The notes: generated by a model from the sequence alone, not told the origin. DNA of 64,000 nucleotides from Cynocephalus volans (GCF_027409185.1 NC_084463.1:160619869-160683868); one strand, 5' to 3'. Positions 53,219-64,000 are shown, counted from the first letter of the stretch. Numbers and translations are program-made.

Positions 53219-53373
53219 TAGGTGCAAAGAATAGGTGAGAGATGTCCCAGCCACAGGACAATATCAGCTGCCACATCTTGTCCCCACTCCTGGAGTCCCT
53301 TAACCTCGCTGAGCTGCCCAGCTGGTTCTGGTGGCTCCAGCCCTCTGGTTATCTCTGTCCCACTGACTGTTTT

Positions 53374-53543
53374 TTTTTTTTTTTTTTTAAAAGATGACCG
53401 GTAAGGGGATCTTAACCCTTGTCTTGGTGTGGTCAGCACCGCGCTCAGCCAGTGAGCGAACCGGCCATCCCTATATGGGATCCAAACCCGTGGCCTTGGT
53501 GTTACCAGCACCGCATTCTCCCGAGTGAGCCACGGGCCGGCCC
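53374..53543 (-). mobile_element. tRNA-derived SINE, dimer form B, in FRMD8 3' UTR
   Basis: T-tail, AAAGATGACCGGTAAGGGGA to CACGGGCCGGCCC. Perfect 15-bp duplication CCCACTGACTGTTTT (53359-53373 and 53544-53558). Confidence 0.95.
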
Positions 53544-53783
53544 CCCACTGACTGTTTTGATTCCTGGTGAATTCTTATCTGCTGGGGCGTGTGGGTGTGG
53601 GTGTGGTTGGGTGTGTGTGTTTATATGTACACAAATGACGTGTTTCTGCTCTTAAGTCTCTTTCTCTGTTTTCTAAGCATCCATTGTGCCTTAACCTTTT
53701 CTTCCTGCCCTTTGGGACAGAGCAGCGTTTTATCAAATGCCCTTTGAATGTTCTCATTCTTTTGTATCATGTGACTTACTACC

Positions 53784-53789
53784 AATAAA
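53784..53789 (+). promoter_or_regulatory. FRMD8: FRMD8 distal poly(A) signal
   Basis: AATAAA followed by a T-rich and then GTTGGGTGG stretch, a typical downstream element. It is the likely major 3' end. Confidence 0.65.
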
Positions 53790-54404
53790 ATCCTTTTCTA
53801 GCCGACTGTTGGGTGGCTTATGATATGAAATAAGGAGGGTGTCTTCATTACAGCCTAGGAGTTGACTACAGGCTGTGCATTTGGTTTTTATTCAATATGT
53901 GTGCAGGAGCGCAGCGCTCAGGGCTGGCCAAGCTGAATGCTGATGGACAAGTGGTTTCCTCATCTGAGTGGCTTGGCAGGGACTCCCAGCCGAGTTAGCC
54001 GGTCCAGGAGGGGCTCTAGGGGTCCTGTGGGAACCAAGGGGGTAGCTCTGCAGATTCTTGTGCCCTCCCTAAGGGCACCTTGTGTCCCAGCCTGGCCAGG
54101 AGGCAGTTTGTTCTCACAGTTCGGAGGGAAGAGACAGCACCAGGCCCGCTGTGGGCTTCACAGGAAGCCGCCGCAGCAGCAGTGATGGCACAGAGCTTTG
54201 TCCCTGTAGCATGAGCACCATTTGGGGTTTGGGCTTCACACTATGAATGTTTCTGAGATGGGAGGAGCCAGCCATGTATCCTCTCGGCAGTGTGGTCCCG
54301 GGACTAGGGCTTGTCTTGGACGTCCGTGACAGGGAGTGGTACCTTGTCCTCTGCCTGGCCAGGACGGCGTGATGCAGTGACCACATCGCTTACATGAGAT
54401 ACTG

Positions 54405-54520
54405 ACTCGGGGGTAATAATAGTACCTGCCTCATGGCGTGGTCAGGTATAGACCAGGGGGTCTGGCGTAGACCAGGGGCTGGGTAGGCCTTAGCTTCTTT
54501 CGTCATCTCAAAGCACTATG
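54405..54520 (+). mobile_element. MIR-like fragment
   Basis: TAATAATAGTACCTGCCTCA followed by a duplicated GTATAGACCAGGGG / GCGTAGACCAGGGG; the tail of a sense MIR. Confidence 0.45.
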
Positions 54521-54639
54521 CCTGGCAGCTGGGAGGAGAACTGGGGCCACATGAGCAGCCGGGGCCTGCGATGGCACAGGCCCCTCACATGTGGGTAAGG
54601 GAGCGCCACAGCCTGGGCCTGGTGGGCCTGGAGCCACCC

Positions 54640-55120
54640 TGTCAGTTTCCTATCACTGCTGTAACAAATGACCACGCCTTAGTGGCTTAGACCAGGACGC
54701 ACTCCTTGTGTCACGTCTGTAGGTCAGAAGTCTGATGCGGGTGTCAATGGGTGAGCACAAGGTGTGGGTAGAGCTGCCCTCCTTTCTGAGGCTCTAGGGG
54801 AGAATCCGTTTCGTTTTTCAGCTTCTAGAAGCTGCCACATCCCTTGGCTCCTGGCTCCTTCCTCCTCTTGGGAGCTGGTAAGGTGAGCGGAGTCCTCCCA
54901 TCACTCACTCGGACCTCCTTCCATCCTCACGTCTTTCTCTGACTCTTCTGTACCCTCTTCCACAAGAACCCTTGTGACCACTACACTGACCAGTTTGGGT
55001 AGTCCAGGGTCATCTTTAGGGTAGCCAATGAGCAACTTCGATTGCCCTTTGCCATAACCTGGCATATTCAGGCTCCACGATTGAGGCAGAGACATCTCGG
55101 GGCATTATTCTGCCTCCCGA
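54640..55120 (+). mobile_element. Ancient interspersed repeat (probably old L1 3' end)
   Basis: TTTCCTATCACTGCTGTAAC, GGTCAGAAGTCTGATGCGGG, GGCTCTAGGGGAGAATCCGT, ending GCATTATTCTGCCTCCCGA. A common mammal-wide layout; the family name is uncertain. Confidence 0.65.
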
Positions 55121-56479
55121 CCACCCCTCCGTCTCTGTCCTCCCCTGCTTGATGCTCCAGACCCACCACACCAGCCTCTTTGCTACTCTGTGTCCCTGAG
55201 GCCTTGTCATGCTCTCTGCTCTGGGCTGGGCACCCTGCCCTGAGGCCAGTGAGCAGGAGGGGCTGCCTGTCCCTGTGAAGTCTCAGGCTCCACAGCTGAC
55301 TCGAGGACCCCCTCGCAGGGCCATGGAGGAGCCACTGCTCCAGGCCAGCCCTTTCTGCAGCCCACTTTACCAGGGGAGCCACCCCCCCAAGACTGCCATC
55401 CAGTCTCCACCTCTTGGTCTCCAGTTGTTTCATGGCCTAAGTTCAGAATGTGTCCCCAACACACACATGCTCACCATTTCAGTCGTCAGCAAGAAGGACC
55501 TTGATGTTCAACAAGTCGTCCCCACGGAAGGACCTTGGTGCTCTATCTGCATCTACCCCACAGGGGCATAAGGCGAGGGCACTGGGCCCCTGCCCTGGTT
55601 CTCCTGCATCCAGTTTGTCCTTCACTGCTCAGCTCACGTAGTGACCAGTCAGCCCCTAGTAGCAACCACATGTGGCCTGCTGGGGGACCCGGCAAATGAG
55701 CTGGGAGAGGCTGGGTGCTCGGGTGAGGCCTCAGGACTCCAAGGGCATGGAGCCCATGATCCCAATTCCAGGGCCCCTTGAGATGGCCAAAGAGGGGACT
55801 GGAGGAGGGAGACCCACTGGGAACCAGATCTCGGTAGGGAGCCAGGTCTGGTGCCCTCTTCCTGGTCCCCTGAGACTTGGCTTCCTGGTCCCTGAGGCAC
55901 TCTCCTCTTCCATGCTGTGTACTGGAATGTCATGGGGTGTTTTCTCCTGCCTCCCCGCCACCAAGGTCCCTGTCACCAGGTCCCTGGTTTAGTCACCCTT
56001 GTGAGGCAGCACCAGTCCAAATCCAGGCTCTGAGCAGGTTGTCAGCAACATAAGCTCCACCCCCTCCTGCCCCCTGGGACACCTGCCTGCCCAGATGCTG
56101 GCCCACCTGGAATGAATGAAGCCCAAGCTTCATGATCTGCCCCTTCCAAAGCCCTGGGAGGGTCTAACAATGTGTTAAATGGTTTTATAAAATTGGCAAA
56201 GTAAGATTTTTAAAATAATTTTTCTTAAACAAGGCCCCTAAAATGATGTTTCTCAAGTCCTGGATTGGCCTCTGCCCACCAGACATAGTGGCTCCACTTG
56301 TTTGTAGAACACACCCTGCAATTTCCTGCCTCAGGACCTTTGCTCAATCAGGTTCCTCTCCCTTTGGAAAATCTAGGCATCCTTCAGCCCCCTCCCTGCC
56401 TTGGCCTCCTCACACTTCCCCAGCCCACATTCCCTCTCCCTCCCATGTCCTCCCGGACAGATCATTCTTACCCTGCAGG

Positions 56480-56650
56480 GCCAAGACCTGATTCCTTATA
56501 CAACCTTCTCCCTCCCCTTGCCATGTGGCCGTGGGCAAGTTACATCACCTTTCTGGGCCTCCATGTCCCCATCTAAAATGGGGATGGTAAAGGTCTGTAC
56601 TTCTTCAGGTTATGGGGGGACGTGAGGTGATGCCTTGGAGCCTGGCTGGC
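56480..56650 (+). mobile_element. MIR element
   Basis: CATGTGGCCGTGGGCAAGTT, CACCTTTCTGGGCCTCCATG, ATCTAAAATGGGGATGGTAA; well-kept sense MIR. Confidence 0.8.
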
Positions 56651-57035
56651 AGTGAGAGCTCAAGAGTGGCAAGTTCTTGCACCCCCGAGGGTGCAGTTGT
56701 TTTGTGCACATCTGCACATGGGAGGCAGGCACCTGGACTTGCAGAGGCAGGGAGGTGGTCGTGCCACTGTAGGGCCAGAAGTCAGCTCTGTGAGCCCTGG
56801 TTTATCTGTGTAGTGGTGGCAATTACCCCTGCTCCACGGGGTTGTGGGTGACATTGGGTGACAGAGGTGAAGGCACCTGCAGCCTGTGATGGCTGCATCC
56901 GTATGTGATTACATCAGACTCGTTCACTCTCTTGTTCATAAGACCCATTGTGATCCACAGGTCATTTTCTTCCTACCTGTCTTGGTGTCCTAGGGCTGCC
57001 ATAAACAAAGTACCTTAAAACAACAGAAATCATTT

Positions 57036-57124
57036 TTCATGAGATGCTTTGTACAATTATCTTTTTAAAGGTACTTGGCTAATAATGAAATAAAAGTTTT
57101 TGTACCTCTTTTTTAAAAAAAAAC
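57036..57124 (+). mobile_element. Probable retroposed mRNA 3'-end fragment
   Basis: Short unique insert ending AATAAAAGTTTTTGTACCTC then an A-rich tail, with AAATCA on both sides (57027-57032 and 57125-57130). Looks like the last ~80 nt of a polyadenylated transcript; source gene not recognised. Confidence 0.5.
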
Positions 57125-57153
57125 AAATCAATTGTCTCACGGTTCTGGAGTTT

Positions 57154-57303
57154 TTTATTTTTATTTTTATTGTAAGTTGATTGTACATATTTGTGGGGTA
57201 CAGGGTTGAACATCAACACCCACACGCAATCTGTGATGCTCATATCAGAATTATTATATTCAATAATATACACTTGGCCCTTTACCCATTCCTTGCCCAC
57301 ACA
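57154..57303 (-). mobile_element. 5'-truncated L1 3' end
   Basis: T-rich end (TTTTATTTTTATTTTTATTG), TTGATTGTACATATTTGTGG, TTACCCATTCCTTGCCCAC. Flanked by GTTCTGGAGTTT / GTACTGGAGTTT. Confidence 0.65.
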
Positions 57304-58663
57304 GTACTGGAGTTTAGAAGTCCAAAATTCAGGTGTGGGCAGGGCCCCATGTTCCCTCTGAAACCCGCAGGGGAATCCTTCCTTGCCTGCCACTAGCTTC
57401 TGGTGCCTTGCTGGCCATCTCTGGTGTTCCTTGGCTTACAGCTGCATGAACCCAACCTCCGCCTGCACCTTCACGTGGTGTTCTCAGCATGTGTGTTTCT
57501 TGTCTTCACACGGCTGTCTCCTTATACGGACACCGGTTATGTTAGATTAGAGGCCTACCCTACCCCACTATGACCTCATCTTAACTAATTACAACTGCAA
57601 CAACCCTATTTCCAAATAAGGTCACATTCTGAGGTTAGGATTTCAACCTTTTTTTTTTTCAACATTTTTTTGAGTGGGACACAATTCAACCCATAACATC
57701 ACCCTGAGGTTTACTGTCTTGGTCTTCTTTCCGGCTTTTTAATGCATCAGAGGCTGTTATTTTAAAATACCAGCTGCCTTGGGTTGCAGGGAGCAGTAGG
57801 AGTGGCTTACCCCTGCCAACCGGGTACACACTGCCCGGCTCAGCCAGCACCTGGCTCCAAAGGCCCCCCAGGCCAGAAGAGGCCCTGTTGAGACTCTCCA
57901 GGGAGTCTGTGCTCCCTAACTCTTCAGAACTCAGGTAACAGAAGTGACCAGAACAGTCAACACATGCAATCCCATTGTCCCTTCTGTGGGACATTTCTGT
58001 GCTATTCTCCACCACTTTCAGCAGCATCTGGGACACTCCTGCAGGTCTTCCCAACCGTAAGCTAGCTGGGCACAGGCAGCTGCCGCCACAACTCCAGCCC
58101 AGCAAGTGGCCAGCCCAGACCCATTGTTGAGGGCCTCGTGCTGTCACCGTCCAGCAGAATGCCAGCATATTGAGAGACCCACAGGAGGCCAGAGACCCTC
58201 CTGGATTCAGAAAAGCAGGGCCACCCAGGAAGCTGTCACACTGTGTGAAAAGACAAAGGCTCAAGGGACACAGATAAAGCTAGGAAGGAGAGGGCTGGGG
58301 TGAGCATGCCAGGGGCCTCCGAGGAGTTCTAGCTGCTCCCCATGCACGGGGCTGCAAGATTAGCAACTGAATTGGCCAAGAGTGTGTCAGCTCAGAGTCC
58401 CATCAGCTTTCCAGGGGACAATGGAGATGGGAACACAAATGACTGGGATAACCAGACACTTTGTATACACGATGCCCTTGACAGATGAGCTGGTCACACC
58501 CCAAAAAAGATAAAGAAACTGGCAATAGACAGGGAGGAGGACCTGTGATCAAAGAAGGCTTCCTACACAAGGGGCCTGACAGGCTCAGTAGGAGAGAGAT
58601 AAGTGGAGCCAAGTCAGAGGGCATGGGGTGGGGCAGGGCAGCCAAGCAAAGCCTGGCTGGGAC

Positions 58664-58724
58664 TTTTTGTTTTTGGAGGCTTGCCAGTATGGAGATCCAA
58701 ACCACTTACCTTGGTGTTGTAACA
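58664..58724 (-). mobile_element. 5'-truncated SINE remnant
   Basis: TTTTTGTTTTTGGAGGCTTG through CTTGGTGTTGTAACA; flanked by CCTGGCTGGGAC / CCTGGCTGTGAC. The only SINE seen after 53.6 kb. Confidence 0.8.
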
Positions 58725-61099
58725 CCTGGCTGTGACCTTGAGCCTGAGGGACACTGACAGCTGTGACCCTAGGGAAGTACAGACCTCGACCTTGGGACAG
58801 ATTCTCACTGCTTGTCCTCCCTGGCTGGGAGGACCTTTTAGAGCCACCTGGCACTTTCTCCCTGTCCAAATCCACCCCACATTTCAGAGAAGGCAGGTGG
58901 ATTACCCAGCTTCACCCAGAATGCAGGGATAGGGCTGGGCCTGGCTCTCAAGACTTCAGCAGCAAATCCGGTGCCAAGTTGGTGACCTTCTCGTCCCCAG
59001 TGGCTGACAACAGGTTGAGGTGCAGCCATGGTCACTGCCCACAGGTTGCTGGTCCAGTTTGGGCCAGCAGGGGGCAGCTGAGCCCGCCCTTTCCTCCTGC
59101 TCAGCTACGGAAGTGACTCTAGCACCACCCACCCGATCCAGACAGCCTGGAACTGTGGTCGTGCTGGGACAGAATCTAGGGAGTGGGTCTGGTACTGCAT
59201 GCCCACCCCCTCTCAGAGTGGGTGCCCTGGCTCCTGACTGCCCCAACCTTCCTCCTGCCTCTGAGTCCATGATGAGGGGTCCCAGACCTCCAAGTGCACC
59301 AGATATGGGGTGCCCCTGGGTTCTCCAGCTTGGTGATGGGACCCAAGTCTTCCAAAGATCAGGATCCAGTTCCCAGAAACAGATTCTGCTTTGGAATTAT
59401 TTTATTTTTCTGTTAAATGACAACTTAGTCAAAGTATTTAAAACTAGGGCTATTTGGAGAAACCCAGGAGATAGGGTGGGCACACCCTGGGACTAGTCAT
59501 CTCCCTCCTGCTCCACCCCCAGCCCACAGGAGCTGACTGTCCCTGGCCTCTGCCCAGCCCCTTTCTCCTTCCCAGCTGCCCTGGGCCCCACTCCCAGCAC
59601 CTCCCATCCCCCACACATCCTGAGCCTTCCAGCTATTTTAAGCTATTTGACACAGTTTGCAACAGGGAGAATAAGAATAGGCTCAGCTCTTCCCTATGAC
59701 CTCTGTGTCTCCTGCCCATCTGACCTTGTCATTTTTTTGGTGAGGGTGGCAGTGACTGCTGACATTCTGAGCCGATGAGAGTACAGGTCTCCCCTGCAAC
59801 GTCACGGTCAGCAGCCTCCAGAGGGTTTCTACTTTGCCCACATGAGCCCTGGTGTCATGTGTGGACTTGTTCATAAGTGACAGTCAGACTAGGGGCGTTG
59901 GAGCAGAAAAGTCTCCTTCAGAGGTTCAAGGACACTCTAAACAACCAGTGTTCAGCAAGGCCCAGGCTGAGGATATTCCAGTCAGCAGGGACCCTAGTGG
60001 AAATGGGGCTGCTAGCAGACCCTGGGGAAGGAAGGGGGTTCTTGGGGGCTTTGCAAACCATGGATGGGAGATGACAAGACGTCAGCACCTGGCCCGGCTC
60101 CCTGCCCCCCGGGAGCTGGCCCAAGATTCCTGGTGGGAGGGCTTGGGGACAAGGCTAGAAAGGTGGGCACAGGCCAAAGTGTGGGGTCAGGAAAGTTGGG
60201 ATTTGCTTAGTCAGCAACAGTGGGGCAAAGGAGGTCTGGGGGCTGCTGGAGGCATAGGGCAGCGTGAGGGAAGCAAGGCTTGTGGGACCAGGCCGCTCAT
60301 CCCACAGGCCTTCCTGTGCTCGGCACAGGGAGCTCGGGGTGCGAATGGGGCCACCTGCTAGTGCTGTGATAGTTAGGATCAGGGGCTGTAGGAGATGCGG
60401 GTGACCACAAGCCAGCACAGGGGTTGGAAGAGGAGGGCAGACAGGGTGTTCTGCAGGGAGGCTGCTTGGGCAGGGCTCAAGAAAGTGGGTGTATCTGGCA
60501 GGATTGGGCACCGAACTAAGGGCCTGTGAGAGTGGGCAAAAGGCCAAGTGCTCAAGAGGGGGTGGGGAGCCCATGCCAGGGAACAGGGAGTCCTGGGAAT
60601 CCGGATGCAGGAGACCGACATCATCAGAGTTGTTTCCTGGAAGGCCCAGCCTAAGGCCTGGCCCTAGGAGGAAGCCTGGGAGTAGCAAGAAAGGGGCATC
60701 CGGGACCAATTGCCCACAGACCCCATACCCCCAGGAGAGACAAGGGTCAAAAGCTGAGAAGCCCTCTCCCCCTCTGTTCCCTCTGGCTACCTGCTTCCTG
60801 GGCCACGTGGGTCAAGAAAATGAGGGCATAAAATGCGGATGGGCTGGTGCACCTACTCCCCAGCTTTCTAAAACCAGGACTGGGGGATCTCCACCCTCCA
60901 ATGCCCTCTCCTTCAAATGTCTTCTGACAACACTTGGCCAAGAGGTACCCTAGTTTCCTTTGCCCAGGCATTACCAGTCCATCTGGGGCAGCTGCTGCCC
61001 CTCTTTGTCCTTGACTCCTGACCTGGGAGCCCAGGGCTGCACAGGCCCACAGATCTGGGCATTTGCAGAGCTGCAGCTGACTTGGAAACACACTTCCTT

Positions 61100-61480
61100 C
61101 CTTCAGTCAGTCCACAAATATTCACCGAGAGCCTCACAGTGGTCAGAGTGACCTCCACAAAACATAAACCAAGCAGTCACACATTTACTGAGGTCTCCTA
61201 TGTGCCTAGGACTCTGAGGGGGAAAGAGATCCAGGACAAGACAGACAGAAACCCCTCCTTCGAGGAGATCAAGTCAGGGGTGGGGGGCTTTTAGAGCCAC
61301 AGTCAGGGGACTTTCTGAGAAGTGACCTTGGGGCAGACGACTGAAAGAACTGAGAGCGGGTAGCCAGACAGCCACTAAGTGAAGAACGTTCCAGGCAAAA
61401 CAACATTCATCAGAATTATGAAATGTTAGGGCAAGGAGGGGCACACAGAATGGGGAAAGCAAGCCTGGGAGATGGTAAGG
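61100..61480 (+). mobile_element. L2 3' end
   Basis: CAGTCCACAAATATTCACCG, ACTGAGGTCTCCTATGTGCC, CAAGACAGACAGAAACCCCT, GAAGAACGTTCCAGGCAAAA; sense L2 tail. Confidence 0.65.
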
Positions 61481-62223
61481 AATTGCCCACAGTCACTTAA
61501 GAGGTGGCGGCCGAGTAGGCCGGGGCCACACAGGAAGAGGCCGGTTGGGGCTGGGGGTGGGGCCCAGGTCGTTTTCCTGCACGGCTGCTGTGAGGCGAGG
61601 CTTCCCGCCAGCACATAGTGACTGTGCAGTTTCCTGACCCAGGCCCTGAGCTGAGGGGCCTTAGGGCTCAGAGGGAAAGGGCCCAGGCCAGGGGTCTCTG
61701 GAAAGTGAGGAGCCCAAGATGACTCAGGAGGCCACAGCTCTGGAACTGAGCTCTTGGCAGATGGGGGCAGGAGTTCTGGCACATTCTCAACGGGCAGCAG
61801 CAACACTGTCATCGTCCTGCCCTTGGTGTAAACCTGAAGCACTATCAATATGTTTCAAAACAACAGAGCTGAGCCGGCTTCGGAACAAGATGAGGAGGCC
61901 AGTCACTGGGGAGACGGGTGATCTCAAGTGGCATGGCCCTGAGAAAGGGCTTGGAAGATGGGGGGGGTGCCCAACCCTGGAATTCGGATGTTGCCCAGGG
62001 GGCTCCTTCCAGTTCTTCTTTCCCCTCCAACCCAGAGCTGCCCAGGAAGGAGCAAACTGTGGCCACCCTCCCAGCTGGGGCAGGCCCATCACCACCCAGC
62101 CCCACCCAGGGATCTAAGGTCCTCTGTTTACTGCCGTTTGCTGGAACAGCTTGTTTTGGTCTTCAGTAATCTGCTGACGCACTGGCCGCCCTGCCCCTGT
62201 CCTCCATCAGGGTGGTGGTATTT

Positions 62224-62237
62224 TTAGCCTTATTTGG
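62224..62237 (+). promoter_or_regulatory. Candidate CArG box next to MEF2-like site
   Basis: CCTTATTTGG (62228-62237) fits the SRF consensus CC(A/T)6GG exactly. It is preceded by the overlapping MEF2-like TATTTTTAG. About 50 bp upstream lies TGCTGACGCA, a MAF-type half site. Motif match only. Confidence 0.3.
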
Positions 62238-63884
62238 AGAAGGAGAATGCAGAACCGGGGCCATGTGGTCCACTGTACTGTGGGCACAGCCCTGGCCCCC
62301 TAAGGCAGGCCAGAAAATCTGTGTGGTTCTCTGCCCTCAACTTAATCTCTCCTCAAGTACATTCCTTTCCCAGCTATGGGACTTAGAGGCCAGGAGAACT
62401 TCTCAACAAGGACCCCCTGAAATCGTGCCATTTTGCCCCCAGTAGGTGGCTGGGGCAGCTCCAGACACAAGGGTACAAAGTCTTACCTCTCTTTGTGATG
62501 GAGAAGTCTATGCTTTGTGCATTGCTGATTCTCCTTCCTCCTCCTCTTTGAAAAATCAAATCTAGGACAGTTTCTGGGAGTCGGGAATGATATATGTAAA
62601 TGAGAGATTTTGAGACCAGAGGTAGAGGAAAGCAAGGTATCAACTTGGGCCCCTGATGCAGCAGTACAGCTACGAACACCCTCCTCCCAGGCGCCTTCTC
62701 AGGTAAATAAAGGGCTGACTCCACAGCCTGGTACTGTGAAGCAGCAGGGAAGGGTCACTGGGCTGATTTCATACACCCCCTCCCAGCTTTCTAGATCATT
62801 CTGACAGGCGATTCCCTCTTCCCCCACTGCTCTTTCATCCCACCCCAAACCACCCCTGGAAATGTTGCCAGGACAAGACCAGTGGGGCAGATCTAGGAGA
62901 GGAGTGAGCTGTGGGAATCTTGCCCTGGCAGAAGAGCTCGGCTAAGCAGGCGCCAGTCAACAAGCCTGGGCTTGCCGCATACTCGACCTTCCGTGCTGAG
63001 AGTCACATGAGAAAGAGTCACCAGTTTTCCGAGAACTGCAGGGAGGGGTGCGGCCTGGGCCCTGCCCTGTGTGCAGATGTCATCTTGCAGAGGCAGAGGA
63101 AAAACACCTTCACCAGTTTCCTCCTGGTCGCCAAGGGAGCCTGTCGTCACAGGGTGGTCCTGTTTGGGGTGTGGATGGTTACCTGGGAGGAGGCTTCCTG
63201 GCAAAAGTTCCTGCCAGATGCCCTTCTCAGTTCTGGTTACTTCTACCTTAAACCTCAGGGAGCCAGGGCTGCACAGGGGGAGCTGTGGTTTCTCCTCCCC
63301 CTGGCACTACACAGGGAAGGGAGATGCCAACTATGCTTTTCAAAATCCTCCCGAACACTCGGGCCCTGCCTGGCCTTGGTAGAGGAGACAAGAGCTCATC
63401 AGATTTGCTTCTGTAAGACCCAAGTGGGGGGTCCTCCTAGCGGGCCACCAGCGGGCACTGCCCCCCGCCCCACAGTCACCAACCCACTCCCTGAGGCCCG
63501 TCACGGGGGACAAAGTGCCCCGCCCAAACGCAGTTTAAAAAAGAAAAGAAAACCCCCTTTCTCCCCACCCCCATCCCAAAGGAAAATGGTCTGAAAATCT
63601 GTACCCTTTTGGTCTTGTTCCCACGCAATTACACATACTGTCTTCCGCAGAAACATCTTCCTTTTACATTATTTTGCAATTCCCTTTTCCCCTCTTAATT
63701 CATCATGAAGATCAGTGTCCTAGGCCAGGAGGGATCCCTGTTGTTCTGAAATATTTCAACTGCCCAGGCCCCTGGTGACAGAGAATGACAAACCCAGGAC
63801 GCACGCCGCTCGCGCCACCAGGCAGCCCCACGGAGCTCAGTGTTTCCCCCCAACTTGCTCCCAGCCATTTTTTAAACAACGTGG

Positions 63885-64000
63885 GACGGTTTCTTAGCCA
63901 GAGAGCCTGTCAGCACAGGCGCGAGCGGGACGTCCCGCTTCCCTAACGAGGCCCGCGACGGGCGGCCCCGGCCCCACCCCCACCCGCGCGCCGCGGCGCT
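63885..64000. promoter_or_regulatory. CpG-rich segment at window end with 16-bp palindrome
   Basis: CpG density jumps in the last ~115 bases. A perfect palindrome, AGCGGGACGTCCCGCT, occupies 63924-63939. It contains the GACGTC ATF/CREB-type core, flanking inverted GCGGGA E2F-like halves, and a GGGACGTCCC kappaB-like reading. It may be the start of a CpG-island promoter continuing beyond the window; by synteny NEAT1 is the candidate. Confidence 0.45.

Larger units (their letters stand above)
51758..53806 (+). other. FRMD8: FRMD8 3' UTR (about 2 kb) with alternative poly(A) sites
   Basis: From the stop to just after AATAAA at 53784-53789. A proximal AATAAA lies at 53213-53218. Between the two, an antisense SINE (53374-53543) is inserted with a clear target duplication, so only the long form would carry it. 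Confidence 0.65.
56985..57695 (+). mobile_element. Ancient interspersed repeat carrying two later insertions
   Basis: TCCTAGGGCTGCCATAAACA … GTCTCACGGTTCTGGAG … TTCCAAATAAGGTCACATTC … TTCAACCCATAACA. Interrupted at about 57036-57124 and 57154-57303. Confidence 0.7.
53810..64000. other. FRMD8-downstream spacer, gene-free
   Basis: No coding exon recognised. It contains MIR and L1-like ancient repeats, one truncated SINE and long unique GC-rich stretches (58.8-64 kb). In human, the lncRNA NEAT1 begins roughly 10 kb after FRMD8, so the last kilobase may be its upstream flank. NEAT1 sequence itself was not recognised. Confidence 0.6.

Noticed and set aside
63000-64000. NEAT1 transcript start within the window
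   Set aside because: Synteny suggests it is near, but none of the remembered NEAT1 5' sequence could be found, so no RNA gene is called.

Overview
This is a 64 kb stretch of a placental mammal nuclear genome. Four protein-coding genes are readable exon by exon. They are DPF2 (5' end cut off by the window), TIGD3, SLC25A45 on the minus strand, and FRMD8, in the same order and orientation as on human chromosome 11q13. All splice junctions used are GT-AG and keep frame. The rebuilt lengths are 391 aa for DPF2 (with a 405-aa splice form), 471 aa for TIGD3, 288 aa for SLC25A45 and 465 aa for FRMD8; the missing DPF2 start is inferred from the known family length.

The species is suggested by its SINEs. 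About 36 copies of tRNA-Ile-like SINEs (box A like TAGCTCAGTTGG, box B like GGTTCGGATCC) are scattered through introns and spacers as monomers, tandem dimers and a longer variant. No Alu, B1/B2, carnivore or ruminant SINE was recognised. A monomer/dimer tRNA-Ile family with no tRNA-unrelated body is what has been described in colugos (Dermoptera, CYN SINEs). Colugo is therefore the best guess, made from memory of that family rather than a database match. Older shared layers (MIR, L2, old L1, a hAT-like element) are also present.

Layout: 1-10.1 kb, DPF2 from its second coding exon to its poly(A) signal. 10.1-12.2 kb, SINE-rich spacer. 12.2-15.5 kb, TIGD3 with a CpG-island promoter, a pyrimidine-rich intron and one coding exon. 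15.5-24.5 kb, repeat-rich spacer (L2, SINEs, L1, LTR-like sequence). 24.5-31 kb, SLC25A45. 31.8-53.8 kb, FRMD8, with an L1-filled intron 9. 53.8-64 kb, spacer with ancient repeats and candidate regulatory sites. The sequence turns CpG-rich in its last ~120 bases; in human the next locus is the lncRNA NEAT1, so this may be the edge of its promoter.

The genes do not form a pathway. DPF2 is a BAF (SWI/SNF) chromatin-remodelling subunit, TIGD3 a domesticated pogo/Tigger transposase, SLC25A45 a mitochondrial inner-membrane carrier, and FRMD8 a FERM protein of the iRhom/ADAM17 shedding complex. The most notable readings are a 42-base DPF2 cassette exon inserted between the two zinc-binding cysteines of the C2H2 finger and flanked by RBFOX/PTBP-like motifs, the loss of all three catalytic acidic residues in TIGD3, a NAGNAG acceptor in FRMD8, nested SINEs that give a relative insertion order, and a perfect 16-bp palindrome in the terminal CpG-rich segment.
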